Origin: Algoriphagus aestuariicola
Lineage (GTDB): Bacteria > Bacteroidota > Bacteroidia > Cytophagales > Cyclobacteriaceae
Assembly: GCF_017254835.1 (NCBI RefSeq)
Contig: NZ_JAFKCW010000002.1
Location: 62,001-126,000 of the forward strand
Direction of reading: 5' to 3'
Length of the DNA: 64,000 nt
Both the position numbers and the translations under genes were made by a program. Each line of letters opens with the position of its first letter. Positions within the stretch are counted from its first letter, which is position 1. This document shows positions 45,799 through 53,340 of this stretch, piece by piece. The notes below the pieces were generated by a model that was not told the origin of the DNA, searched no databases, and saw nothing but the letters and a program-made list of their open reading frames with translations.

Positions 45799-46494
45799 AT
45801 GGCAAACATCTTGATTATTGGCGCATCCTCCGGGATCGGCTTATCCCTTTCCAAAAATTTGATTGCTGACGGACACCGCGTCTTTGGCACTTTCCGCAAG
45901 ACTGAGATCACCCATCAGGGATTTGAAAAAATCCAACAGCTCGACGTCCTCGGCGACTCGCTGGATTTGGGTTTTGTTCCGGAAATATTGGATGGGATTG
46001 CCTATTGCCCAGGCGCGATTCAACTCAAGCCTTTTTTGCGGATCAAACCGTCAGATTTCATAGACGACTACCAGCTGCAGTTTCTGGGTTCGGTAAAGGT
46101 ACTCCAAGCCTGCCTGCCTAATCTGAAGAATTCCCCAAGTTCGTCGATTGTACTTTTTTCCACCGTGGCTGTTCAGTTGGGGTTTAATTTTCACTCTCTG
46201 GTAGCATCGTCCAAAGGGGCAATAGAAGGCTTAACCAGAACCTTGGCAGCAGAGTTCGCTCCGAAAATCAGGGTTAATTGTATTGCTCCATCCATCACCG
46301 ATACTCCGCTTGCGGGCACTTTGCTGAATAGCGAAGAAAAAAAAGAGGCCAACGCCCAGCGCCATCCACTGAAAAAAATCGGAACCTCAGAGGACATCGC
46401 CAATCTGGCAGCGTTTCTGTTGACCGACAAATCCGCCTGGATCACTGGCCAGGTGCTGCATGCAGATGGGGGAATATCCAGTCTTAAAGTCTAA
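45799..46494 (+). CDS. Short-chain dehydrogenase-like protein lacking the catalytic Tyr
   Basis: 231-residue Rossmann protein of the SDR superfamily. The cofactor loop is GASSGIGLSLS (residues 8-18), and the C-terminal proline-containing turn is NCIAPSITDTPLAG. The usual YxxxK pair is changed: Lys139 is kept but the position four residues earlier is Val135 (VASSK), so the catalytic Tyr is missing; a candidate Ser is in VLFSTVAV. It may bind NAD(P) but work by another route or not at all. It sits in an operon with DUF6435 and a DUF2867-containing SDR. Confidence 0.85.
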   Translation: MANILIIGASSGIGLSLSKNLIADGHRVFGTFRKTEITHQGFEKIQQLDVLGDSLDLGFVPEILDGIAYCPGAIQLKPFLRIKPSDFIDDYQLQFLGSVKVLQACLPNLKNSPSSSIVLFSTVAVQLGFNFHSLVASSKGAIEGLTRTLAAEFAPKIRVNCIAPSITDTPLAGTLLNSEEKKEANAQRHPLKKIGTSEDIANLAAFLLTDKSAWITGQVLHADGGISSLKV

Positions 46495-46505
46495 AGGACC
46501 GATTC

Positions 46506-47951
46506 ATGAAAATCCTACTCACTGGCGCTACTGGCTATATTGGAAGAAGGTTGCTTCCGGTCCTGATAGAGGCAGGCCATCAGGTTTTCTGTCTTTTGAG
46601 GGACAAGCGAAGGTTTGACTGGGATGACTTTTCCGAGGAATTTTTGAAAAATGTCTCCGTGGTAGAAGCGGATCTCAATGAGCCTGATTCGCTAAAGGGC
46701 CTGATCTCGGAAGTCGACGTCGCTTTCTATCTGGTTCATTCGATGAGTTCTTCAGATCCGGATTTTCAGGCACTGGAAGCCAAGTCGGCGCAACATTTTG
46801 TCCAATTTCTTGACACAACATCCTGTAAACACCTGATTTACCTTAGCGGAATTGTCAACGACGCGAACCTTTCTGACCACTTACTTTCCCGCAAAAACGT
46901 GGAAGATATCCTGGCAAAAGCCAGGGCCCCGCTCACAGTGCTGCGAGCTGCCATCATCATCGGCTCCGGCAGCGCTTCGTTTGAAATCATCCGCGACCTT
47001 GTCGAAAAGCTTCCGGTGATGGTGGCGCCAAAATGGCTCAATACCAGATGCCAGCCAATCGGTATACGGAATGTCGTCGAATATTTGAGTGGCGTGATGA
47101 TGAAGCCGCAAGCCTACAACCAAACCTTTGACATTGGGGGGACGGAGATTCTTACCTACAAACAAATGTTGCTCGGTTTCGCCAAAGTGCGTGGGCTAAA
47201 GCGAGTGATCATCACTGTTCCGGTTTTGACACCGAAACTCTCTTCTTTGTGGCTTCTGCTGGTCACTTCGACCACTTTTTCTCTTGCCAGAAGTTTAGTC
47301 AGCAGTATGAAAAACGAAGTCGTCTGCCGGGACAACCGAATCTTGGAAATCGTGCCCATCAAGCTGAATGATTATATGGAAGCTTTGCAACTTGCTTTTG
47401 ACAAGATCAGCCAAAAAAATGTGGTATCTACCTGGAAGGATTCGATCTCGCTCTATGGCATAACCAACTATTTCAACGAAAACATGCAAGTGCCCGAGCA
47501 CGGGGTATTTACAGATCAGCGTTCTGTCGCGTTCGAGCGCGACAAAGAAGAAGTTATCGAAAACATTTGGTCAATAGGCGGCAACCGCGGCTGGTACTTC
47601 GGCAACTGGATGTGGAATGTCCGGGGATCGATGGACATCCTCGTGGGCGGGGTCGGCATCAGGCGGGGAAGGCGGAGCGATACCGAATTGTGGGCTGGAG
47701 ATGCCCTTGATTTTTGGAGAGTGTTGGTTGCAGACCGATCCATTGGGCGCTTGCTTCTGTATGCCGAGATGAAGTTACCGGGCGAAGCTTGGCTGGAATT
47801 TAAATTCAAAAATGAGGGAACTAAAACTGTTTTACAACAAACCGCTACGTTTCGACCTCTTGGTCTTTGGGGTCGATTATATTGGTATTCGGTGCTGCCG
47901 TTTCATGCCCTGATCTTTCCGAAGATGTTAAAAAATATCGTGAGAAAGTGA
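46506..47951 (+). CDS. NAD(P)-binding atypical SDR with C-terminal DUF2867 domain
   Basis: 481 residues. The N-terminal NmrA/atypical SDR domain shows LTGATGYIGRRLLPVL (residues 4-19) and YLVHSMSS; the C-terminal third (about 340-481) is a DUF2867 domain with WSIGGNRGWYFGNWMWNVRG. Such fusions are YbjT-like proteins of unknown substrate. It begins 11 bases after the Tyr-less SDR gene and ends the operon. Cytosolic, though a hydrophobic stretch near residue 240 could touch the membrane. Confidence 0.87.
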   Translation: MKILLTGATGYIGRRLLPVLIEAGHQVFCLLRDKRRFDWDDFSEEFLKNVSVVEADLNEPDSLKGLISEVDVAFYLVHSMSSSDPDFQALEAKSAQHFVQFLDTTSCKHLIYLSGIVNDANLSDHLLSRKNVEDILAKARAPLTVLRAAIIIGSGSASFEIIRDLVEKLPVMVAPKWLNTRCQPIGIRNVVEYLSGVMMKPQAYNQTFDIGGTEILTYKQMLLGFAKVRGLKRVIITVPVLTPKLSSLWLLLVTSTTFSLARSLVSSMKNEVVCRDNRILEIVPIKLNDYMEALQLAFDKISQKNVVSTWKDSISLYGITNYFNENMQVPEHGVFTDQRSVAFERDKEEVIENIWSIGGNRGWYFGNWMWNVRGSMDILVGGVGIRRGRRSDTELWAGDALDFWRVLVADRSIGRLLLYAEMKLPGEAWLEFKFKNEGTKTVLQQTATFRPLGLWGRLYWYSVLPFHALIFPKMLKNIVRK

Positions 47952-48009
47952 CCATGGATTACACCGTTGGTGCGGGATTTTTGATAAAAAAAAAGTTTGC
48001 ATTTGCGGC

Positions 48010-48135
48010 ATGAAAGGTTTGGAAGAAAATCATGCTAAGCCCAAGATCGCCAATAGAAAAATGCTTAACAGGATTTCACAAAAAGCAATCGAGAAACTGT
48101 ACGGTGCTACGGTCGCGACAGATGGGAGCAACTGA
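48010..48135 (+). CDS. Possible small ORF, 41 aa
   Basis: An ATG at 48010 opens a 41-codon frame rich in Lys and Asn with no recognised motif. It lies in the 308-base gap between the DUF2867-SDR gene and the SLC13 gene, and no clear ribosome-binding site or -33/-7 promoter with proper spacing is seen. Could be chance or the remnant of a lost gene. The rest of the gap (48136-48259) is AT-rich, then pyrimidine-rich, with no other feature seen. Confidence 0.25.
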   Translation: MKGLEENHAKPKIANRKMLNRISQKAIEKLYGATVATDGSN

Positions 48136-48259
48136 ATCATAATTATTGATTTGTTTTATAATTTACATTATGTTAAATAAAACTTGAAACCTTCTCTTTC
48201 CGATTCTTTTTCTATCTTCCCTTCCGAATCCTTTTTACCACCAAGCCTTCCCCTTTTAG

Positions 48260-49726
48260 ATGAACAATTGGCTTCCCCGACTGGGATTGTACCTCGGCCC
48301 TTTGACTTTCCTTGCACTGATCTTTTTGCTGGACTCCCCAGGACTCAATCCCGAAGCCAAATCCATGCTTGCACTTACGGCTTGGATGGCGATCTGGTGG
48401 ATCACCGAAGCACTGCCCATCGCCGGGACGGCTTTGTTGCCGCTGATCCTGATGCCAATCCTGGGTCTTCTCCAGATCGGTGACGTCTCCGCCAACTACA
48501 TGCATCCTACGGTGATGCTCTATATGGGCGGCTTTCTCTTGGCCACCGCCATCGAAAAATGGAATCTCCACAGAAGGATCGCACTTAGCATAATAAACTT
48601 ATTAGGCACTGACCTTCGGACGACGGTGCTGGGATTTATCATGGCCACCGGATTTCTATCGATGTGGATCTCGAATTCGGCCACGTCACTGATGATGCTT
48701 CCTATTGGTTTGGCCGTTGTCAGCCAGTTTAAAGCGCAATTAGGTCCTTCGAACGAACTCCTTGCTGACAAGCTCGGCAAAAACATCATGCTGGGAATCG
48801 CCTACTCCGCCTCCATTGGCGGCATGGCCACGCTGATCGGCACGCCCACGAACGCGATACTCTCAGCAGTGATCAAGCAGCTCTACAACTACGAGATCGC
48901 GTTTAACGAATGGATGCTCTTCGGATTTCCATTTGCGCTTATCTTGCTGATTATCTGCTGGTATTATCTAGTCAGCTTTGGCAATAATTTACCCAAATCC
49001 TTTCAACTTGACGATGCCAAATCGGTGATTTGCACCCAGCTGAAATCTCTAGGAAGAATCAGTTTTGAGGAAAAAACCGTGCTACTCATCTTTGGGCTGG
49101 TCTGCTTTTGCTGGATTACGCGGAGTTTTTTGTTGGCAAAGTTCATCCCCGGACTAGACGATACTATCATTGTCCTTACGGGAGTGGTACTGTTGCTGAT
49201 CCTCCCCTCGTCCACGGCCGGCAAGCGCATCCTTGACTGGAAGACAGCGGAGCAGATTCCCTGGGGAGTGCTGATACTCTTTGGGGGTGGCTTGGCACTG
49301 GCAGAAGGCTTTCAAAGCACGGGACTGGCAGAGTGGATTGGACAGAAGTTTACCCTGCTGGAAGGCGTGAGCTTTTTTATCCTTCTTTTGGTCATCATTG
49401 CCTCCGTCAACTTCCTCACCGAAGTCACTTCCAACGTGGCCACGGCGTCCATGCTGCTGCCGATCCTGGCTTCCGTGGCGATCAAACTGGATCTGCATCC
49501 CTTTGGGCTGATGGTAGGCGCGACTCTGGCGGCGAGTTGTGCTTTTATGCTTCCGGTAGCGACGCCTCCCAATGCCGTTGTGTTTGGCTCCGGCTACCTT
49601 CAGATGAAAGACATGGTGAAGGCGGGCCTTTGGCTGAATATCCTCTCTATCGTGATCATCACGTTGATGGTGTACTTTATTCTTCCCTGGCTTTGGGGAA
49701 TTGAGTTGGAGAAGTATCCTTTCTAA
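48260..49726 (+). CDS. SLC13/DASS-family anion:sodium symporter
   Basis: 488 residues, about 11 transmembrane helices. The two SNT-type sodium-site motifs are SNSATSLMMLP (residues about 131-141) and TSNVATASMLLP (near 395), which mark the divalent anion:Na+ symporter family. Likely substrates are C4-dicarboxylates or related anions; which one cannot be told. Start ATG 48260 is preceded by a T-rich stretch. No partner genes. Confidence 0.9.
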   Translation: MNNWLPRLGLYLGPLTFLALIFLLDSPGLNPEAKSMLALTAWMAIWWITEALPIAGTALLPLILMPILGLLQIGDVSANYMHPTVMLYMGGFLLATAIEKWNLHRRIALSIINLLGTDLRTTVLGFIMATGFLSMWISNSATSLMMLPIGLAVVSQFKAQLGPSNELLADKLGKNIMLGIAYSASIGGMATLIGTPTNAILSAVIKQLYNYEIAFNEWMLFGFPFALILLIICWYYLVSFGNNLPKSFQLDDAKSVICTQLKSLGRISFEEKTVLLIFGLVCFCWITRSFLLAKFIPGLDDTIIVLTGVVLLLILPSSTAGKRILDWKTAEQIPWGVLILFGGGLALAEGFQSTGLAEWIGQKFTLLEGVSFFILLLVIIASVNFLTEVTSNVATASMLLPILASVAIKLDLHPFGLMVGATLAASCAFMLPVATPPNAVVFGSGYLQMKDMVKAGLWLNILSIVIITLMVYFILPWLWGIELEKYPF

Positions 49727-49727
49727 T

Positions 49728-49900
49728 ATGTCGGATGACCGATGTCGGGTGTCGGATGCCTCTCTTCGAATTAACGACTCTCGTCGCTCAGGTGCTCAGG
49801 GTGACTTTCCTCCCTACTTCCCGACCTCCTACCTCCTGCTTTCATCCAAACTGAGACTTCCTGCTTCGAACTGCCCACTTTCTTCAAATCCACCCCCCAA
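49728..49900. repeat. Degenerate short-repeat intergenic tract
   Basis: Three near-copies of GTCGGATG (49730-49758) run into a strongly pyrimidine-biased stretch (49806-49890) with repeated CTACCTCC/CCGACCTCC-like units. This resembles the low-complexity intergenic repeats seen in some Cytophagales genomes. No coding frame with natural protein composition. Confidence 0.5.
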
Positions 49901-49922
49901 ATCCCCGGTTTCGTCACATTTT

Positions 49923-49954
49923 TTTGATCTGCCTACTCGCTTGAGGTAATGTTG
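49923..49954 (+). promoter_or_regulatory. Candidate promoter of the small protein/two-component operon
   Basis: TTTG (49923-49926) then, after 20 bases, TAATGTTG (49947-49954), a one-base departure from the -7 box TAnnTTTG. It would give a leader of about 50 bases. Confidence 0.4.
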
Positions 49955-50010
49955 GTAAAATTTTCAACGAGAAAACTAAACCAACTCTTTATCTCTACCC
50001 AGTCCTATCC

Positions 50011-50175
50011 ATGGATGCAAGCACAAACAGGAGAAACGACAGAAGTACGGCATTCTACCTCATCATTGCGGCCGCGCTGCTGTACAACCTGATCTTGTTG
50101 TTTGCATCCAAGGAGAAGGCCCAACCGCTAGCCAAATCGGAAAATGAACGAACTACAACCATACGCTATGAATAG
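50011..50175 (+). CDS. 54-residue single-pass membrane protein upstream of a sensor kinase
   Basis: Small ORF starting at 50011: a basic N terminus (TNRRNDRST), one transmembrane helix (about residues 14-32) and a polar tail. Its stop overlaps a possible start codon of the sensor kinase (ATGAATAG at 50168-50175), so the two are translationally coupled. No family is recognised. It may modulate the kinase, as small membrane proteins often do, but that is a guess from position. Confidence 0.6.
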   Translation: MDASTNRRNDRSTAFYLIIAAALLYNLILLFASKEKAQPLAKSENERTTTIRYE

Positions 50176-51619
50176 TCTTTACCTTTCGCCCATGAAATCC
50201 AAAAGCCTCGATTTCCGCCAGATTGAATGGTGGATCGTCACCACCGCCTTCTTGGCAATCATACTCTTCAACCTCTTCGGTTTCAGCCCCGGCTTCCATG
50301 AAACCTCGGGATTCAGGATATTCCAATACGTATCCCGCTTGGCCATTCCCCTGGTACTTTATGTCTCCTTTCATTTGATACACATGGTCCTGATCCCAAA
50401 ATATGAAAGGGATCAAAAACCGGCTCTGCCGATCATCTTTACCTTTTTGATTGCTATCGTTTCGCTGACTATCTGTGCAATTCTGGCCTACCAGACAGAT
50501 TTGGTGCGGGCACCATTTCCCAGCTTTTACCTCGGAGTAGTGGGTATCTATACCTGCTACCTGATCGGAGCCTATATCCTGACACAGGCGCTGACGCCAC
50601 CTAAGCTGCGGGATTTTCAGATCTATAATATAGTCCGATTGGCGTTCATCTACTTGTTCGCTATTCTTTTCCTGATCCAAATCATGAGCATCACCAATCC
50701 AGGGCCCTTGATCGTCTTTGGAATGGTCGTGCCGGGATTGGTTTTCCTTGGCCTGTATCACTACTATCTGATCTACCGAAACAAAGTCGCCGGCAAGATC
50801 AAACGCTCCCGCTGGTTTAACTGGGGACTCATGGGAATGATCTTGTTTGTATTCTTTTTGATAGCTGTGGATACCCATCATGGAGAGGAAATATTCTTTC
50901 TCGGAGGCCTACCTATCGTAGCTTTCCTGCAGGTGGTGCTTTTTCCACTGGCTACGCTAATCTTCAAAAAATACGACTCCTATGTCGGCCGGATATCCAC
51001 GCTGACCAACCAAGTCGACCACGGCAATGCCAGCATGGATTTCCTCCGCTCCCAGATCAATCCGCATTTCCTTTTCAATGCGCTCAATACGCTCTACGCC
51101 AGTGCGCTCCTGGAAAATGCGGACAAGACTGCCGACGGCATCCAAAAGCTAGGCGATATGATGCGATTCATGCTCCACGAAAACCAACTTACCCGCATCC
51201 CGCTTTCCCGTGAAATTGACTACCTGAGAAACTACCTCGATCTGCAGATGCTGCGCTTTGGCTCCCAGGCAAATCTAGAGATGGACATCCAAATCCAAGA
51301 TGGCGCCTGCCATGGTGACATCGCACCGATGCTATTGATTCCCTTTGTGGAAAACGCCTTCAAACACGGCATTTCCGCCAAGGAAAAATCCTGGATTAGA
51401 CTGAACTTAAGATGCATCTCCGGGTCAGTACATCTAGACTTGGTGAATAGCGTACATCCAGAAAAACCGGTAGCAGAAAAATCCCGTGAAGAATCAGGAA
51501 TCGGGCTCGAAAACGTGAAAAGCCGTCTCGCACTACTCTATCCCGAGCAGCACAATCTTAGCATCATATCTAACGATTCCGATTTCTTTGTCCATCTTTC
51601 TGTCCAAATCCACTCCTGA
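50168..51619 (+). CDS. LytS/YehU-type sensor histidine kinase
   Basis: About 483 residues from ATG 50168; alternatives are 50144 and 50192. Seven predicted transmembrane helices fill the first 250 residues. The His_kinase domain follows, with the phospho-acceptor RSQINPHFLFNALNTL (around 51055-51090), and the C-terminal ATPase part has IAPMLLIPFVENAFKHG. It phosphorylates the LytTR regulator encoded immediately after (1-base overlap, TGATGA). The signal is unknown. Confidence 0.9.
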   Translation: MNSLYLSPMKSKSLDFRQIEWWIVTTAFLAIILFNLFGFSPGFHETSGFRIFQYVSRLAIPLVLYVSFHLIHMVLIPKYERDQKPALPIIFTFLIAIVSLTICAILAYQTDLVRAPFPSFYLGVVGIYTCYLIGAYILTQALTPPKLRDFQIYNIVRLAFIYLFAILFLIQIMSITNPGPLIVFGMVVPGLVFLGLYHYYLIYRNKVAGKIKRSRWFNWGLMGMILFVFFLIAVDTHHGEEIFFLGGLPIVAFLQVVLFPLATLIFKKYDSYVGRISTLTNQVDHGNASMDFLRSQINPHFLFNALNTLYASALLENADKTADGIQKLGDMMRFMLHENQLTRIPLSREIDYLRNYLDLQMLRFGSQANLEMDIQIQDGACHGDIAPMLLIPFVENAFKHGISAKEKSWIRLNLRCISGSVHLDLVNSVHPEKPVAEKSREESGIGLENVKSRLALLYPEQHNLSIISNDSDFFVHLSVQIHS

Positions 51620-52296
51620 TGATCAAGGCAATTGCCATAGACGATGAATCTTTTGCTCTGGAAGTCATCAAGTCGCATGCTTCTAGAGTTCCTTTTTTGG
51701 AACTGGAGGCGACTTTCACCGATGCGGTGCTGGGCCTGGAATACCTAAAAACCAATGCCGTCGGCCTGGTTTTTCTGGACATCAACATGCCGGATATCTC
51801 CGGGATAGACCTTGCCGCGCTGGTGCCAAAAGAGACTTTGGTCGTGTTCACCACCGCTTATTCCGACTATGCTGTCAAGGGCTTTGAGCTCGATGCCCTG
51901 GATTACCTTCTTAAGCCCTTCAACCTCAGCCGCTTTCTGAAATCCTGCCAAAAAGCCCAAGAATGGATAGAGCTGCAGCCCAAAAATGAATCCGCATTTC
52001 TATTTGTGAAGACTTCGGATGGGCAAGTTCGCGTGGACTTTTCGGATCTGTACTACTGCGAGGCTCAGGGAAACTATGTGAATTTCCAGGTGGAGAGGGA
52101 AAAGATCATCAGCCGAATGACGCTATCGGAAACGGAAAGGCTGTTGCCTTCCTATTTTATCCGTACGCATCGCTCTTTCCTGGCCAACAAAAACTTGGTG
52201 AATAAGGCTGAGCGCCACCAACTTCATCTCGGCAATCATAAGGTACCCCTGAGCTCTTCTTATATAGATGAGGTCATGGAAAAGCTGAAAGTCTGA
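51619..52296 (+). CDS. LytTR-family response regulator
   Basis: 225 residues. The receiver domain (1-115) has phospho-acceptor Asp54 in LVFLDINMPDISG, an acidic pair near the start (DDE) and the conserved Lys in LDYLLKPF. The LytTR DNA-binding domain (about 125-225) includes YYCEAQGNYVNFQ and RTHRSFLANKNLV. It binds direct repeats near target promoters. Cognate partner of the preceding kinase. Confidence 0.93.
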   Translation: MIKAIAIDDESFALEVIKSHASRVPFLELEATFTDAVLGLEYLKTNAVGLVFLDINMPDISGIDLAALVPKETLVVFTTAYSDYAVKGFELDALDYLLKPFNLSRFLKSCQKAQEWIELQPKNESAFLFVKTSDGQVRVDFSDLYYCEAQGNYVNFQVEREKIISRMTLSETERLLPSYFIRTHRSFLANKNLVNKAERHQLHLGNHKVPLSSSYIDEVMEKLKV

Positions 52297-52329
52297 TTCG
52301 CCGGTCGCAGTTATCAGTAAGCAAGTACA

Positions 52330-53244
52330 TCAAGCCGAGAACGTATTCATGAACTCCCGTCTGTATTCGACTGGAGTTTTCTTTATCCTTTCCTTAAAAA
52401 GCTTGTTGAAGTTAGACAGCGTAAAAAAACCGCATTCATAAGAAATTTCACTGATATTAAGGTCAGTCTCGTGCAGCAGCTTGCATGCATGGGAGATCCT
52501 CACTTCGGTGACAAAGTCTGTGAAAGACTTATTCATGCGGGACTTGAAAAACCTACTGAAAGACGAAACGGAAAGATTGGAGAGCTGGGCTGCGTCCTCC
52601 AGACTAACCTTGCTTTGGTAGTTGTGCATCACATATTCGTAGACCTGTCCCATGCGGTCTTTTTCGGATTCCTTGTTGGTATTGATGTAGGCTGCGTCTG
52701 CGATCAGCTTGCAATCGCTCGATTCAGCGATGGCCTGAAGTATTTTTAACAGCTGGACAATGCTTTTCACACCTCTGATTTCCAAGAGGTCTACCATCAA
52801 TTGCCGGACGAGGATGTTGGTTTTTCCCTTGATTTCTATCCCCCGTAGCGATTTCTTCAGCATTGCGGCGATGGTTTCAAATTCATCCAGCTGGAAAACA
52901 GAGTTGTTTAGGAAGTTGTCCGGAAAGTAGATCACGATGCCGTGGGTCTCCATGCGGTTTTCGGGGATGTGATAGGCTTTGTCGTTTTTCCACAAATGTG
53001 GCAGGTTTGGCCCGGTCAGCACCATGTCACCTTCCTTGAAATTCTGCATGTGGTCGCCAATAAAGCGCGTCCCGCGTCCTTTCAAAACTACAAAAAGCTG
53101 ATACTCGGAGTGAAAATGCCAGTTAACATCAAAAAATGGCGCTATCAACTCTCTGATTTCAAATGCTTTGCCTTCTGGGATCCTTGATTTTTGAAAGGGG
53201 GTCTTCACTGATTTTTGCTCTTTTTGAAGTTTTTGAAAATACAA
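52330..53244 (-). CDS. AraC-family transcriptional regulator with cupin sensor domain
   Basis: 304 residues. The N-terminal cupin part (WHFHSEYQLFVVLKGRGTRFI, in short) probably binds a sugar, and the C-terminal 100 residues form a double helix-turn-helix (SVSSFSRFFKSRM, SYECGFFTLSNFNKLFKE). It is divergent from the big ThuA lipoprotein gene (96 bases apart), so it is the likely regulator of that sugar operon. It is convergent with the response regulator gene. Confidence 0.9.
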   Translation of the reverse strand: MYFQKLQKEQKSVKTPFQKSRIPEGKAFEIRELIAPFFDVNWHFHSEYQLFVVLKGRGTRFIGDHMQNFKEGDMVLTGPNLPHLWKNDKAYHIPENRMETHGIVIYFPDNFLNNSVFQLDEFETIAAMLKKSLRGIEIKGKTNILVRQLMVDLLEIRGVKSIVQLLKILQAIAESSDCKLIADAAYINTNKESEKDRMGQVYEYVMHNYQSKVSLEDAAQLSNLSVSSFSRFFKSRMNKSFTDFVTEVRISHACKLLHETDLNISEISYECGFFTLSNFNKLFKERIKKTPVEYRREFMNTFSA

Positions 53245-53340
53245 ATTGGCAAAAAACAGTCACAAATTAGGGGAATACAGTAAGAAATTCTTGGACTAAA
53301 TAGGGAATATTAACGTCTAAAAAATCCGCTAACCCAAAGT

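Noticed and set aside
49741-49949. Coding frame across the low-complexity tract
   Set aside because: Open by chance; the product is Ser/Pro-rich repeat-like and the tract itself is repetitive.
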